64,000 nucleotides of DNA, from NCBI GenBank assembly GCA_022113835.1, contig JAILWY010000009.1, forward strand, positions 5,493,501-5,557,500, written 5' to 3'. The translations under genes and the position numbers were made by a program. Source of the stretch: Atopsyche davidsoni (Eukaryota; Arthropoda; Insecta; Trichoptera; Hydrobiosidae). The notes under the pieces were generated by a model. That model was not told the DNA's origin and made no database searches. It saw nothing but the letters and a program-made list of their open reading frames with translations. This document shows positions 1 through 11,702 of the stretch, one piece after another (position 1 is the first letter of the stretch; each line of letters begins with the position of its first letter).

Positions 1-2691
1 GCCGAGGGACTAACTGCTTTATATTCAACCATCATATTTCGATAAATTGAATTGAAAATTGTCAACCAGAGTGAATCGATTGGATAAATGTTGGGATAAA
101 TTACTGTTTGTAGCCCATTCAAATTTTAGCTAAATTTTATTCAATGTGTTATATATGAAGCGCGAGAGTTTTGTGTCGTTTGGTAATTGAATTTTTCAAT
201 CGTGTATTTAAAACGCCGTGACATTAAAGAAAATACTAGCGAAAGAGATTAATAAAGCATGGATAAATGTGTTATACATGGTCGTTTACTAAAGCGGATC
301 TAGGTTAACTATAATCTAATGCAACTCTATTTGATCATAATATAAATAAATAATATATAATGTTTATACATATGACAATTGGCAATGCTTTAATATACTC
401 GTGTTTTAAAACCATTACAATTTCAGTTAAGAAAAATTGGTTCTTTTCGACTTGAACCTATTGAAAATAATAAGTAGATGGCATAATTTTTTTTTTTTAA
501 TTTTAATATAATTATAATTATTAGTTGATTTTTAAATGACGAAATACATAGTTGCATTATCTAATACTTAATTCTTTTCATTATTATTTCATTTTGTTAT
601 TTAAAACACAAGTATTTATAATTTTAAATATAAGATATTTTTGTATATTGAAAATAAAAAGTACTTTTACAAAAATATTATTTCGCCATACGAGAGATTA
701 TTTCCTAATCAAAACAAAGTAAAATTACGAAGTAAAGAAACTTCGGTGTTGATTTATTACATTCCCCGCATATCTGATTGTATATTTTAATGAAAATGCT
801 TGTCTACTCCGTATAAAATGAAATAGACAAGCTCTTTTTTTAATCTATATTATTAATATTTAGATTGTTTATTATAACTTTGTGTAGTAAAACAAATGGC
901 AGAAGTCAAATTACCGAGTCGTAATGAGAAAGTCCAATTTTCCGTGCGGCACGTGGCGTCCGAAATGCGGCCACTTTACCGATCTGTTAAGGGGACCTTT
1001 AGATATATTCCTAAAAGGATTAATATAAAAACATTTTTAAATATATAAATATATTAACCAAAAAATGAATAAATTTAAAAAAATGGATTTGTTAGACATG
1101 ACCTATATACCGCATATTTTATAAAGATACATAAAATTAAAACTTCACATTTTTCATCTATAAATATATATTAAGTATAAAATATATTTTTAGGTAATCG
1201 ATTCACTAAAAAACACATTATATAAACATGTCATAATGTCGAGAATCAATTTTACGATGTATGAGCATAAAGTGAAAATATAATTCCATAAAAATACCAT
1301 CAAAATAATTATTTCAATTTATTTTGCAAAAGCCTTTCGGGATTGCTTTGGGAGTTTAGGAGACAGACTCTGCAGCCAATCTGTAGCGAAAAGCAAATCT
1401 CATGACACAGTCCAAATATTAAGATTCAAATCTTTCCGGAGTAATAAATAAGACAGTAAACGATGTGAGGCAGACTCGGAGCGGAAAGTTTCGGGAAAAT
1501 GTGGCACAAGACGGCGACAGTAAAACTTCAGCTTTTCAACAATACCCCTGAAGTGCGTCTGTAGCAAAACAGCCCCAACCCTTGTGCTGTTATTGCTGTC
1601 GAATTAATTACAGATCCTTTCAAAGTTTCTGAATATATTTAATATTTAAAAAAAAAAAACGATGCCTGCCACTTCACATAGACCAGCGTCTCTTGCATTA
1701 GCTATGTAGTCTGAGGCGAGAGAACTTGTGTTATCAGGATAAACTGATCGGCAACAATACATTTATTCATTATCAAAAAATATAAATAATTATTATAAAT
1801 ATAGTAATTTACTGTATTTATGAATTATTAATATAAAATGACCTAGTGACAATTTATCATTCCATCATTAGTGTCGATCACAAATCTCATATTACTTAAA
1901 CAATCTGAAAAGTAAGTGTCGCGTATACAAGTATATGGCTAGAAAATTACGGTAATATATTACTAATAATAATCTTCAAAAGTACTCACAAATATTTATA
2001 TTTGTTATATAATTTAGGGTATTATAATTTAAACCGGTCCATCAGGTTATTGTGGATCGAAGTGATAGGCTTTCAGACTCTTCTCTCTGGACTCTGCGAC
2101 AAACGAGAATGAAACCAGCCGAGATGTCGTTAGTCTATTGTGTAACAGGAAATATTTACGGGTCCTTGACAAGCTGCGATAACAATAAATTTAAATAAAA
2201 ACTCAGACCATTTGCCCGCAATTGTGACCGATCGGGTCGCTATTATTATACCCAATTCACGTTATGTGAGAGGCCGCACGGATTGAATCTATTTTATTGG
2301 CGACGTCGGATGTTTTTTTTAGACCGTGTACCAGAAATTTCTACTTACAAAGCATTTCCTTGGCATTATATCCATATTATTGATAAATCAACAATCCTGC
2401 TTTTATTATTTTTGATTCGGTAATATGGTTTTTGTCTATTATATTACTGGTCTAACATGGAGAAGGGATCGAAGGACACTTCAAGGGTAAAACAAACAAC
2501 TGAATACGGCTAAGATATTATATCCAAAAATATATCTTTCTCTCTCATGTCAGCTTTCAAAAAAATATTCAGCACTCTCGTCTCATAATTATTAATATTC
2601 AGAAATAAACAAAATGGTTTTAAAACTGGCCATCGCTCTTTTAAAACAAGATAGATGTTGCTGAAAAAAAATCAAAGCACTCGGCCTAGTC
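1..2691. other. AT-rich non-coding stretch downstream of the PDZ exon
   Basis: Expected to be intron of the minus-strand syntrophin gene. I looked for the remaining PDZ half (VNG motif, then alpha-2 helix) and saw no candidate exon. Slightly GC-richer patches at 900-1010 and 1470-1610 have no long open frame or recognisable signal. Confidence 0.5.
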
Positions 2692-3056
2692 CAGTGGCTT
2701 CCAATCTACGGTACGCGTACCTTTAATTGGATATGGTATTTTTGCATTAAAAATAAGTTATTAATTGAAATAAACAATTAATGATGTGTATAACTTTATG
2801 ATAATAGTTATTTCTATTATTTTTTAAAACAACAATTGCCTTTAAAGTGAAATTAAAAAAATGCGGAAACTCTTAACTTATATAAATACTGAGGTTTATA
2901 CGTACTTTAAATATTGATTCTTGTTTTAGCTTTAAATTAATGATAATGTCCTTATCTAAGCAGGAATATGTTTATTTTACAATATAGCCATGTTGTGAAT
3001 TCATCAATACGAATAGATTAATTTAAATTAAATTGTTTGAAATAGTTTGGCCACCA
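2692..3056. mobile_element. probable hAT-family MITE remnant
   Basis: The sequence starting CAGTGGCTTCCAATC and continuing GGTACGCGTACC matches the common hAT terminal pattern CAGTGGYTYCCAA, usually followed by a GTACGCGTACC-like palindrome. A decayed GTTTGGCCACCAC near 3044-3056 might be the opposite end. No 8-bp target duplication could be matched, so the right boundary is uncertain. The interior is AT-rich with no coding capacity. Confidence 0.4.
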
Positions 3057-4277
3057 CACGATATTAACAGTGACATTTATTAGTTGACCGTTTCACTTGT
3101 GCTAGGCTGGGGTGACCAGAATATCTGAAATCCTGGATCAATCAACTCCGGCGGATGCTGTAATATTATTGTAATTGAGTTTGTCCGATCTCGCTGATAA
3201 GGGTTTGAAAATTCAAATGCTCTTTTAATAATATTTATGATAATTCATTTGTGAATAATTCATTATGATTCTCAATGTGAATAATAATATCTATAGTGGG
3301 TTAATTTAAATCTCCACTCTCCACATTCACAAGACTCTCAAAATAGCAAGGATACTACAAAAACAATTTGGAAATTGAGCAACCTTCACTCATTTGATTC
3401 AGAAAAAAGCCTTAAAAATAGTAAAAATCTCACTACTATAATAATTTAAGTATTCTTATAGTTTTTTGGGGGGTGACACTTACTGTATATTTTAATGGTA
3501 ATGGTTTGCAAAGTGTTTATTTATAATAGCAAATTTTAGGAAAAAACAAACATAATTGTTCTCTTTGTAAGCATTTAACCTTTTAAAGCTCAGTGAATGA
3601 TAAATATGTTAATAAATTAACACAATTAGTAATGTTACTTAAACACGTATACGACAAATTTAAGTATTGTAAAACACATGCTAAATTACATAAAGCTAAA
3701 GAAATTATTATCATATCATTCGTGAAATAATTATAAACTAAAGGATTTTTTTTTTCAAAAGCAGCATTAAACATGAACTAAACTATGAATAAATTTAAAA
3801 TATTAATGACTTAACAAACAAAATATAGCATGAAAATTGTTAAAGTTTGTATACACGACAACACGATAGCGTAGCTTTCATCATCACTGAATTTCAGAAT
3901 GATTGATTACTGAATCCATTTTGTATATTTTTCCAAAACTTTCTTTCATATGTGAAGAGAAAACATCAGCAATATTTATCTTTGCCGTTGATTTCGCATC
4001 ATAAGGGTAACCGCTTCCACCGTGTTTTTATACAAATACCAGTGAACCCTAAACTTTTTATTTATATAGAAATAGGTGTAAAAAAAAATTGTTTTATATT
4101 TCAAGGTTGTTAATTAGAGTAGATTATTTCAATATAAGAAAATCTTAAATATAGCGTGTACCTAAAATGTGAGAGTGTTATGAAGCTATTTTGCAACTGT
4201 GATCCATGTTAGCAGGTGAGCTAAACACTGGACCATGAGGCGGTCAAAGATAGGTGGGTATGGGTATAGAAATGTAC
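3057..4277. other. AT-rich non-coding stretch
   Basis: Intronic by position, next to the PDZ exon donor at 4277. I saw no exon, repeat or structured element that I can support. Confidence 0.45.
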
Positions 4278-4437
4278 CTTTGATGACGGCGTCCCCCACG
4301 AAGAGTTGGCCCGTCTGGTCCGCCGCCTGGTCCTTGTAGATGCGGGAGATGAGGATGGGCAGCTTGTGCTCAGCCCCGCCCTTGATGCTCAAGCCCAGCC
4401 CGCCCACCTTCTGCCGCGTGATCTGAACCATCCGCTC
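4278..4437 (-). CDS. Syn2: gamma-type syntrophin, first PDZ exon
   Basis: Internal exon of 160 nt read from 4437 to 4278. The acceptor is CTCTGTTGCAG|GAG and the donor is AAAG|GTACAT. It encodes 53 residues beginning [20 protein letters not shown] at about residues 12-21 is the syntrophin form of the PDZ carboxylate-binding loop, and [16 protein letters not shown] then LFVGDAVIK are strand B to D residues conserved in the family. The intron falls in phase 1 after K. The leftover G fits the V of the conserved (I/V)(I/L)xVNG, so the rest of the PDZ (VNG, helix alpha-2) is on a later exon. I could not identify that exon in 1-4277, so it is probably outside the window. The ATG within the exon (residue 3) is not a likely start because the upstream exon joins in frame. 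Confidence 0.93.
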
Positions 4438-5277
4438 CTGCAACAGAGCACGCCATGAGGGCATCGCCCTTCCCAAACAACATGACACGCAGAAGTACAC
4501 GTGTTCATCGGTCAAAGACCAGATGGTAATCGAGACAGTTGGAGAACGGAAGCAAGTAGCAATTCCAATGCACGGAATGAATTAAATGTAACAATAATAA
4601 TGTATAACGAATCAGTATATTATGGTTGTATTACAGATGGTAATCAACAGTTTGCGAAAAAACTTTTTCAAGTGCCTCTCAGAGGAGTTTGGCTTTTTGA
4701 GTTTGTTTATTAGTAGGTTTCTTAGAGTAAATAGTGAAGTGAGTCCCCGGGTCCTACACTATCACTTCTCACTTTTATATACATTAGCTACGAGGGCGGT
4801 CCGATAAGTACTTAGCCTCACCGCCCGATGGTGCTAGTATAGCAAGAGAGATTTACTATCGTGTAGAACATTTTCGTAGACGGCTACTGTCGAAATTTCA
4901 GCCGAATCGGAAAATTTGAACCAAACTTGAAAAAGTCACTCGCCAGGCAGAAATTTAAGTCGAACGAGGAGGTCATCGCCGCCGTATTTTTCAGATGGGT
5001 TGAAGAAGTTGGAGCATCGCTGGGTCAAGTGTATCGAGCTAAGAGGAGACTATTTCGAGAAATAAATCGCCACTTTTCCAAAATTTTCGTTTTTCTTTTG
5101 TAGGCTAAGTACTTATCGGACCGCCCTCGTATTAAATGTATTAAAATAGTAGACCCCAAGGGGGATTTTGGTGATTCGGTAAGCCAGTCTCGAGTACGCT
5201 CAGTGTCCGCCCGGACGATGGGTTGGTGGCTTTGTGGACTGGTGTTGTTAGGGATAAGGGTTGGTGGATGTTCTTAC
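4438..5277 (-). other. syntrophin intron between the PH and PDZ exons
   Basis: 840-bp intron with GT at 5277-5276 and AG at 4439-4438 on the minus strand. It is AT-rich apart from an internally deleted mariner at 4791-5129. Nothing else of note is seen in it. Confidence 0.85.
4791..5129 (+). mobile_element. internally deleted mariner element with TA duplication
   Basis: The ends are inverted copies of each other: 4791-4817 begins CGAGGGCGGTCCGATAAG and 5103-5129 is its reverse complement. TA dinucleotides flank both sides (4789-4790 and 5130-5131), the target duplication of Tc1/mariner. The interior reads as fragments of a mariner transposase. Near 5000 one frame gives KLEHRWVKCIELRGDYFEK followed by a stop, which matches the mariner C-terminus, and earlier sequence gives KFKSNEEVIAAVFF. 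At 339 bp the catalytic domain is absent, so the copy is non-autonomous. It lies inside a syntrophin intron, opposite to gene orientation if the transposase strand is taken as plus. Confidence 0.92.
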
Positions 5278-5412
5278 CCTGGCGTGCAGGGCCGGCCTGG
5301 TCTCCCGGGGCGGCGCCTCCCGCTGGACGGCCAGCGTCTCCATGGAGAGGCGGAGGCGCGCGGGCTCCGGCCTGCTCTTGCCGTCGCTCACGCGCACCAT
5401 GCCGGTGCGGAT
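5278..5412 (-). CDS. Syn2: gamma-type syntrophin, N-terminal split-PH exon
   Basis: Internal exon of 45 codons read on the minus strand from 5412 to 5278. The acceptor is a T-rich tract ending AAATTCCAG and the donor is AGG|GTAAGA. The peptide starts IRTGMVRVSDGKSRPEP and continues RLRLSMETLAVQRE. This is the layout of the syntrophin N-terminus, the first half of a PH domain interrupted by the PDZ domain: gamma-syntrophins have a TG-hydrophobic-DG-EP-RLRL-IQ/VQ pattern here. Syntrophins are cytoplasmic adaptors that bind dystrophin/dystrobrevin and recruit channels and signalling proteins through their PDZ. The exon is GC-rich while its flanks are AT-rich. It begins and ends in phase 0 and joins in frame to the PDZ exon at 4437. 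The start codon and first residues must lie in an upstream exon (higher coordinates) that I cannot find. The gamma rather than alpha/beta assignment rests on memory of family sequences. Confidence 0.85.
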
Positions 5413-5500
5413 CTGGAATTTAAAAAATAACTTATTAATAAAAAGCATCAGTTAAAGTAGAGGTATTGAAAAACCCGAGGACCCACTACACTGTTTAAAC

Positions 5501-5575
5501 ACTGGCTCAGTATGAGTATATGCTCAGTGAAATGGTCGCCAACCTCCTCCGAGGAGAGACACTTGATGAAGTAGA
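5501..5575 (+). repeat. dispersed repeat family B, copy 1 (SINE/LINE-tail-like)
   Basis: Matches the other three copies through the words TGCTCAGTGAAATGGTC, CCAACCTC and GAGGAGAGACACTTGATGAAG. It is truncated at its 5' side. The family ends in a purine (GAAG-type) tail, which suggests a short interspersed element or the 3' end of a non-LTR element. No class could be assigned. Confidence 0.6.
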
Positions 5576-5580
5576 TCAGT

Positions 5581-7037
5581 TAAATTTTAAGTTATCGCAA
5601 TTGAGTCGCGCTCTAGTTGCGATGTAGTTTTGGTAAAATATAACATATTCGGATAGTCATGTGGAGTGCGGTTGAGAAAAAGAGAATGATAAGAGACCAA
5701 TCCCTATCGCATCATTTTGACCTTTAAATGCCAATGCTAAGATGGAGTATTTTCACATGTGTCACATTGTAGCCGCCTATCTTTTGATGGGCGATTATAA
5801 TGTGACACAGAACGAACGTCATCTTTTACTAGTGACATATCACCGGAAGTGAGATAGTTTTTTTTTAATAAAAATAAAAGAAAACATTGCAAAATGATAA
5901 TAATAATAAAATAGTAGATCAATGTAAAATATATAAATAAGGCCGTTTGTGTAGCAACGCCGCATGACAAAATAACAATTATTCACAACATTAAGGTGCG
6001 TACTTGTAAGAAATTGCATTCGATCAAGTCTACGATACCCACATTCGTCACCTGCTAACCGCCAATCAGTTAAAGTATACTTCCTAGGTCCTTTCTACCG
6101 TATCTCCAAACAAACCTGATGACAACCACAAATCAATGCTTTCCATTAACACAGCCATGAATTTTAATGCTCTCGATTAATTTTAATAAATAAATTTCCT
6201 CAGCTTGTTTTCTTCGGTATCTTCGGGTGGGAAGTAAAAAGTCGGGAAACTGAAGCTTCTGATGGTAACCAGTTTATCGTGTACTGCTCTGCACGGATCG
6301 AAAAAATCTAACACGTTATAAATACTTCCCTATAGTTCTCCCATATCAGATAAATGGACGGTTAAAAATATTTATTTAATAATTTACTTCGAATCATATG
6401 AATGTATATAATATTATTACGCCCGCTAACATCAGGAGATTGATAATAAAATGAAATTTTCACACATCATATCCTACATTTTACAAAATACATGATAGAT
6501 AGTTGATAGAATAAATGATTTTAGCCAGATATGCGTTTAGGATTGTCCAAAGCCGATTAATGAGAGATTCAAGTATCCCTGTGAGCAAATTTGTTTATTG
6601 AAAACAACCTCTTTGTGAGCTTGAGCGGATTTCCACCTTTATGTAGTTTTTACATATATATAAACCGAATTATTTACACACATACTTTGGTTGGTTCTGT
6701 AATCTATAAGACACATTCGGTTTTAAATTCGAAGTAATACTTTGAGTGTGGGACGATAACAAAGTCAGTCTTTTTACCGTAACTTGAAATACAAGCAAAA
6801 CCTGAGAGCCGCCGACGGAAGTTGCGAGCGAAAATTCTAACTTCCAATAGTTCTCAAGTTCTCCATATTCGAGGGGCGGGAGTTTAAAAGCTTTGAGGCT
6901 TGTGTTTCCAAAAGCCGCACTCTTCTATATGCGAAATATACTTTATATAAAAATCGATGCAAAAGTCGTTCGTCATAAATACAAGAGATTTAATTTTTGG
7001 TATTAAATACTATCCAATTTTTAAAAAAAAATAATAA
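5581..7037. other. AT-rich non-coding stretch
   Basis: No supported exon or RNA. A short patch at 6775-6920 is less AT-rich but has no recognisable feature. Confidence 0.4.
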
Positions 7038-7165
7038 CTTCATCAAGTGCCTCTCCTCAAAGGAGGGTGGTGACCATTTCACTGAACACAAGTATCTCCT
7101 AGGCCAGTTTTACTTATTCAGCTGTACTCTCGACAGCCATTAGCGCGACTCCCGCATCCACGTTA
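7038..7165 (-). repeat. dispersed repeat family B, copy 2
   Basis: Reads on the minus strand. It has the shared words (reverse complements of CTCTCCTCAAAGGAGG, ACCATTTCACTGAACA and CAGCTGTACTCTCGACAG) and extends further 5' than copy 1, to a CCACGTTAG-like end that copy 4 shares. Comparison with copies 1, 3 and 4 suggests a unit of about 130-150 bp. Confidence 0.65.
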
Positions 7166-8389
7166 GTTTTCTCCTTGAAATGGTTCTTTTTCTTGGATTT
7201 TTCCCTTTACAATCAGCTGCAGAACCCAGTTTTTATCTATTCGATCATAATTCTACCTTTTCTACCCACATACTTACCGTCTTAACGATAATACTTACTC
7301 TACTCGAATATAAACCTACTACACGTACAAAAATACTTTCTCAATAAAATAATACCTACTTTACCAAATTACAACCTTTTTATTTGAAATAAGATATTCG
7401 TACACAAAAACTTAGTCCTCTTATTATAATACTCACCTCACTTAAATGTACGTCTTAAAAATAAATATTTACAGTTTGTATTCAGATACACCACATAGAT
7501 ATTTCAAGAATAAATGGAAACCATTTACTTAATTATATCTCTTTAGTGGGCCAAAAAACATTATTTTTCACTGATGCTTTCCATATAAAAATCGATGTGT
7601 CGTAATTGACAATGTTAAAAAAAGCTTTGTGTCTGTGATTTTCCAGTCCAGTAAAAGCGTATTTTAAAATACAAACATCATTAAAAATGAATTCATATTC
7701 AAAATCAAGTGATGGCCGGTAGGTGGGCACGCCAATATGGCTCCTAAACAACTCTCCACAGGGCTGGAACAAGCTCGTCGCGTCGACTGATCCATCAACT
7801 AATCAACAGGCGGGGCGAGAGCACAATCAACACGCAGTGGGGAAATTACAAATTCAAATTCGATTGTGGCACAGCAAATACGTGTGAAAAATTCATCTGG
7901 TCGAATCTGGACTGACGCATCGACGCTGTAGTGCCAACGAAATACACAGACTCGGGTGCATTATAATATAAGCAATATTCTGCGCGGTGGTCTTTTTATC
8001 ACACCGAGCGTTATTTCTAGTATAAACGGATAACCTAAAATATATGATGTTGTTTTTTTATGACACCAATATTTTTGTGACTCACTCAAGAGCCGTAAAT
8101 CATCAATAACGATACTTTCCAACTTGCTGTTTGCATTTTTTTCCCGTGAATATATTTTGTCGCAAATGAATATTTTTGATGTGAACATTTAACAAACAAT
8201 AAATATGAGGTTTGCTTACTTCAACGTCGCACTACATATAAAGCCTTGTATCAATTATTGTAATCAATCACATAGCACGTAGATAAATATTTTTTTAACG
8301 ATAAGATTGACGAAGAATGAGAAAATAAAAAAATAAAACAACAGATGTAGAGCTGAGGAATTTTTACCTTTATATTTATATATAATTAC
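7166..8389. other. non-coding stretch, no supported feature
   Basis: Contains short open frames on the minus strand (7533-7772 and 7961-8188). Neither has a recognisable domain or splice context, and I do not call either a gene. Confidence 0.4.
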
Positions 8390-8456
8390 TTATATGATAA
8401 GGCACATTAGTTCACACATAGAAGATGATTAAAGGAATTCTCAGAAAAATATCATC

Positions 8457-8532
8457 GTGATTTGTGTGGGATTTGAACCCACATCCCCTGGCTTACATGG
8501 CCGGTGTACTAACCCTTGTACTAACGAATCAC
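8457..8532 (-). repeat. tRNA-like module, 76 nt, minus orientation
   Basis: On the minus strand it begins GTGATTCG and ends CAAATCAC, allowing an acceptor-like stem. It has a GGGTTCAAATCCC B-box/T-arm and a D-arm-like GTTAGTACAAGGGTTAGTAC. The length is exactly tRNA-sized. The anticodon loop lacks the invariant U33 in the obvious fold, so this is a tRNA-derived repeat rather than a working tRNA. Confidence 0.65.
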
Positions 8533-8606
8533 ATCCGTTAATCGAGAAATTTTAACAATCATACCCTACATATGAACCCATATGCCCAGGCCAACCAATA
8601 TTCGAT

Positions 8607-8682
8607 GTGATTCGTTAGTACAAAGGTTAGTACACCGGCCATGTAAGCCAGGGGATGTGGGTTCAAGTCCCACACAAATCAC
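8607..8682 (+). repeat. tRNA-like module, 76 nt, plus orientation
   Basis: Near-identical partner of the module at 8457-8532 but on the opposite strand. The B-box reads GGGTTCAAGTCCC. The D-arm region reads AAAGG where the partner reads AAGGG. The high identity of the two arms implies either recent formation of the palindrome or gene conversion between arms. Confidence 0.65.
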
Positions 8683-8734
8683 GGTGATATTTTTCTGAGA
8701 CATACTTATATTTATATATAATAAAATTATTAAA

Positions 8735-8935
8735 CTTTGCTGATGGCTCCTGGCCAATTCCGTTCGTGGCACCTTCTACAGCTGTAGCCTTCCTCGAGGT
8801 TCCGCCGCGCTGTGGGGATTTCCCAAGGCACGCGGTTAATTCAACTGTGAGTGACGGAAGTCCGGCCAGCCACGGGAAGTCGTCAGCATTCAGCGGCCAT
8901 AGATGGCGATGGGATGCACATTGTTTCCCTTCAGG
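8735..8935. promoter_or_regulatory. GC-rich island with kappaB-like and E-box words
   Basis: Base composition rises sharply above the surrounding AT-rich DNA. It contains GGGGATTTCCC (8814-8824), a perfect NF-kB/Dorsal-type palindromic word, and CAGCTG (8779-8784), a bHLH E-box. There is a plus-strand open frame (8766-8966) without recognisable domains, which I regard as a by-product of composition. Enhancer function is inference. Confidence 0.35.
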
Positions 8936-8966
8936 CTTGAATCTTTATTTAATTTATTTTTACTAA

Positions 8967-10530
8967 ATATTCACAATAAAAATATTTCAGTATTTTCAGT
9001 AAATTCAATCGCTAAAAAAAAACCTTTGAAATAAATATAAAGATATTTAAATGTGCTTCAATTTGAATATAATTCAAATTATTTTTCACACAGTTAATAA
9101 ACTATTGAAATATATTCTTTTTTCCAAAAAAAACTGAATCACCTTTATAAGAAATACTACGAGTACATGATATAAAACGAATGTGTATATGGCAGGAGGA
9201 TCCCTTCTTATTACCGACATAAATTTTGCGTTTAAATGTTTATCCTCGCCAACTTTACTGAAGTACTTCATACAAAACTTTTTACATACATTACTGAAGC
9301 CACAATTACTCTAGTGGTCCATAAATTAGCAGGGAATGGTTTTGAAAAGCCCATCGTTTCGCCTGAATTATTTCTTGCATACTTTCCATCGACACTGAAT
9401 TTCACCCCTCGTCTTAGTCGACGGCCTTACAATTCTGCTATGCGAAAAAAACGCTAATTATATACGGAAACTTCGCAAAAACCTTAAAATAACGAATTTG
9501 CGATTACATTATATATCATCGGTTATATTCACAGTAACATTACTTAACAACCTGGGTTATTCTTATCATATAATAATTGTGTTATAAAAAGCTTTGATTT
9601 TAAAAATACTATATATATGAGATAAAAAATAAATTCAAATAAAAAAAAATCAGCAATTTGTAGAGTATAAAAAAAACATAACTATTTTTAATAAATATTT
9701 CTTTATTTAATAATACTATGCGTGATTTATTTTTGTGATAAAAATGAAATTTAATATCAATTTGTTTATGATTCGGTCATTTTCCTCGTGAGCAAATGAT
9801 TTTTTTCGACTTGTCACGCTTTTTCTCGGAAACATCAACACTCGTGTACATAAACGTGATGTGTGTCGTTGTATAACTGAACGATAAAAGTATGCCAGAA
9901 AATAAATTACAAAAAGTACAATATAAAAAAAACTAGCATCATTTTAACGAGTTTCAAAGCTCAGATCTCAGAAAAGATAGTGTATATTTTTTTTCTTAAA
10001 AATTAGTCTGTTGTATTATGCGATTTATAGTAAAATAACTGTGATTATATGATTTTTTTACATTTAACAAAGGGACAGCTTTAGGCGAGATATAAATTTA
10101 AAATGACAATGGCAAAATTTTCATCTTTCAGTTATATTTTTAAGGCAGCGCATTAATCAAAAAAAATCATTATTGTTAACTGAAAAGTTACTGAGATAAA
10201 AAAGTTTACATCAGAACTGTACAGAAAGATTTCATTCAAACGAGCTTAACAATTAAGTTACTATAAGCCATAATAAAAAATAAAACTTTTCAATAGGGAT
10301 GCTTTACTTATTGTTATTTAATTAATTAATTAATTTTACAGAATTGTGTAGAAATGCGTTTTATGTTTGCCACGTGTCACCAATATAAAAATCCACTTAA
10401 CATATCAAAATGTATTTTAAAAATAATCCAACACACATAGCTCCTACAAAGCTTTATTTTGACTGCGGCTTTCTGATTCAGAATTGAACACAATAGTAAA
10501 AAAATATACAAAAAACCACTGAGAAACCAT
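8967..10530. other. AT-rich stretch, no supported feature
   Basis: Contains a 73-codon open frame at 9236-9457 (plus) without homology that I recognise, and a run of AATT repeats at about 10319-10335. Nothing else stands out. Confidence 0.4.
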
Positions 10531-10539
10531 CGATGGACC

Positions 10540-10800
10540 AGCGAGTATCCGTTGATCCAGACAGGTATTGTTAGCTTCGTTGAAAGGGGGACGTTCGGTC
10601 CACTCCAGGCGGGGCTGGCAGGCCCGAGGGTGGCCAGAGGTGAAGCAGGGGATGAACAGAGGGTTGCCTCAGTTCAACTGTCACGGCGTTTTGTTCTCGA
10701 AGCCTTTTTATGCTCTGCGCCTGGGCGCTAGGAAAAAACAAAACGAAAAAGACTTGCGAGAGAAACTTTCCCGTCGCTTGCTAATGATTTTCTAATCCCA
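10540..10800. promoter_or_regulatory. GC-rich island, possible regulatory block
   Basis: GC-rich patch including CCAGGCGGGGCTGGCAGG, with an open frame from 10568 to 10795 that matches nothing I know. Its composition resembles the other islands in this intron, but no diagnostic signal was found. Confidence 0.25.
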
Positions 10801-11559
10801 CGATATTGATACATTATGTAATTGCTCTTAACAAAAACCTACTTTTTAAGGTTGTAGGTGTAAAATTTATTAAATTAAACATAGCATTTAGATAGTAAAA
10901 AAATCGAATAACTTGATCTTGTGGAATCACAAAAACGAGTATCACAAAAAAGTACATACTAAGTAATCCTGATTTCGAAAAACACTTAAATACAAAACAA
11001 GAAATGTCATAAATGGTATTTTCGGAATATATTTTGCTTGGTTGTCATATCATCTACATAAATTTATAGACAGAGTATCGATTATATTTATTATTCAAAT
11101 TATTTTACACGTAAAAGCGTGTGTCTAATACTAAAATAACCCAATACCCCGAATAATGTCTATATTAACTGTAAACAAACCTTAATTAATAATTATAACC
11201 CAGAAGCGTTATAAACCTTTATCTGATAATATAATGAAAAACACCCTTAATGTATCGGGTGTTATAAATAAAACTGAAAGATATAAATTGAATTTTAGGA
11301 GTATCTAAATAAAGATGATAATCTATTGGTATTAATTATTATAGTCTTATGTATTTTAGTGAATAAGTATTCATATACTAACTCAAAGTTTTTTAAGAAT
11401 ATTAATTAAGCTTGTCGGAGACATACAGAAGCTAATAGCAGGAAGCACAGAGACAAACGTAACTGGCAGTGGTAACTTAAAAAGATTTACTCGTCCTTTA
11501 GCGGTCGAAAAGCGAAGTTTAACTTAAAATCAGTACAGTTAAGGTAAGCTGCAACAAGT

Positions 11560-11702
11560 TAACATAGATACAGAATCTGCAACAAAGGCTGGAAGACAAG
11601 AGTACAGCCGAATCGATAAGACTGGCCAGGACAAAGACATGCTCAGTGAGATGGCCACCAACCTCCCCTGAGGAGAGGCATCTTAAGAATAAGAAGAAGC
11701 TG
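11560..11702 (+). repeat. dispersed repeat family B, copy 3 (longest)
   Basis: Contains TAACATAGAT, AAGAGTACAGCCGAATCG, AAGACTGGCCAGGACAAAG, ATGCTCAGTGAGATGGCC and GAGGAGAGGCATCTTAAG, and ends in AATAAGAAGAAG. It aligns along its whole length with copy 2 and defines the family unit of about 140 bp. The A/G-rich 3' tail fits retroposition. Confidence 0.7.

Larger units (their letters stand above)
8390..8720. mobile_element. foldback element with two head-to-head tRNA-like modules (family C)
   Basis: Member of an inverted-repeat family also found at 14.2, 19.8, 21.0 and 34.4 kb, recognisable by ends related to CTCAGAAAAATATCATCGTG. This copy carries the tRNA-like module twice, on the minus strand at 8457-8532 and on the plus strand at 8607-8682, so the element is a large palindrome with a 74-bp centre. 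The outer terminal repeat is better preserved on the left than on the right. It behaves like a MITE or foldback element that has captured a tRNA or SINE head. Confidence 0.65.

Noticed and set aside
8825..8845. AAGGCACGCGGTTAAT resembles mature miR-124 including the seed
   Set aside because: The match is 16 of 20 and the upstream arm does not pair with it: only CCGCG/CGCGG pairs in a short hairpin. The normal miR-124 precursor fold is absent, so I treat it as coincidence.
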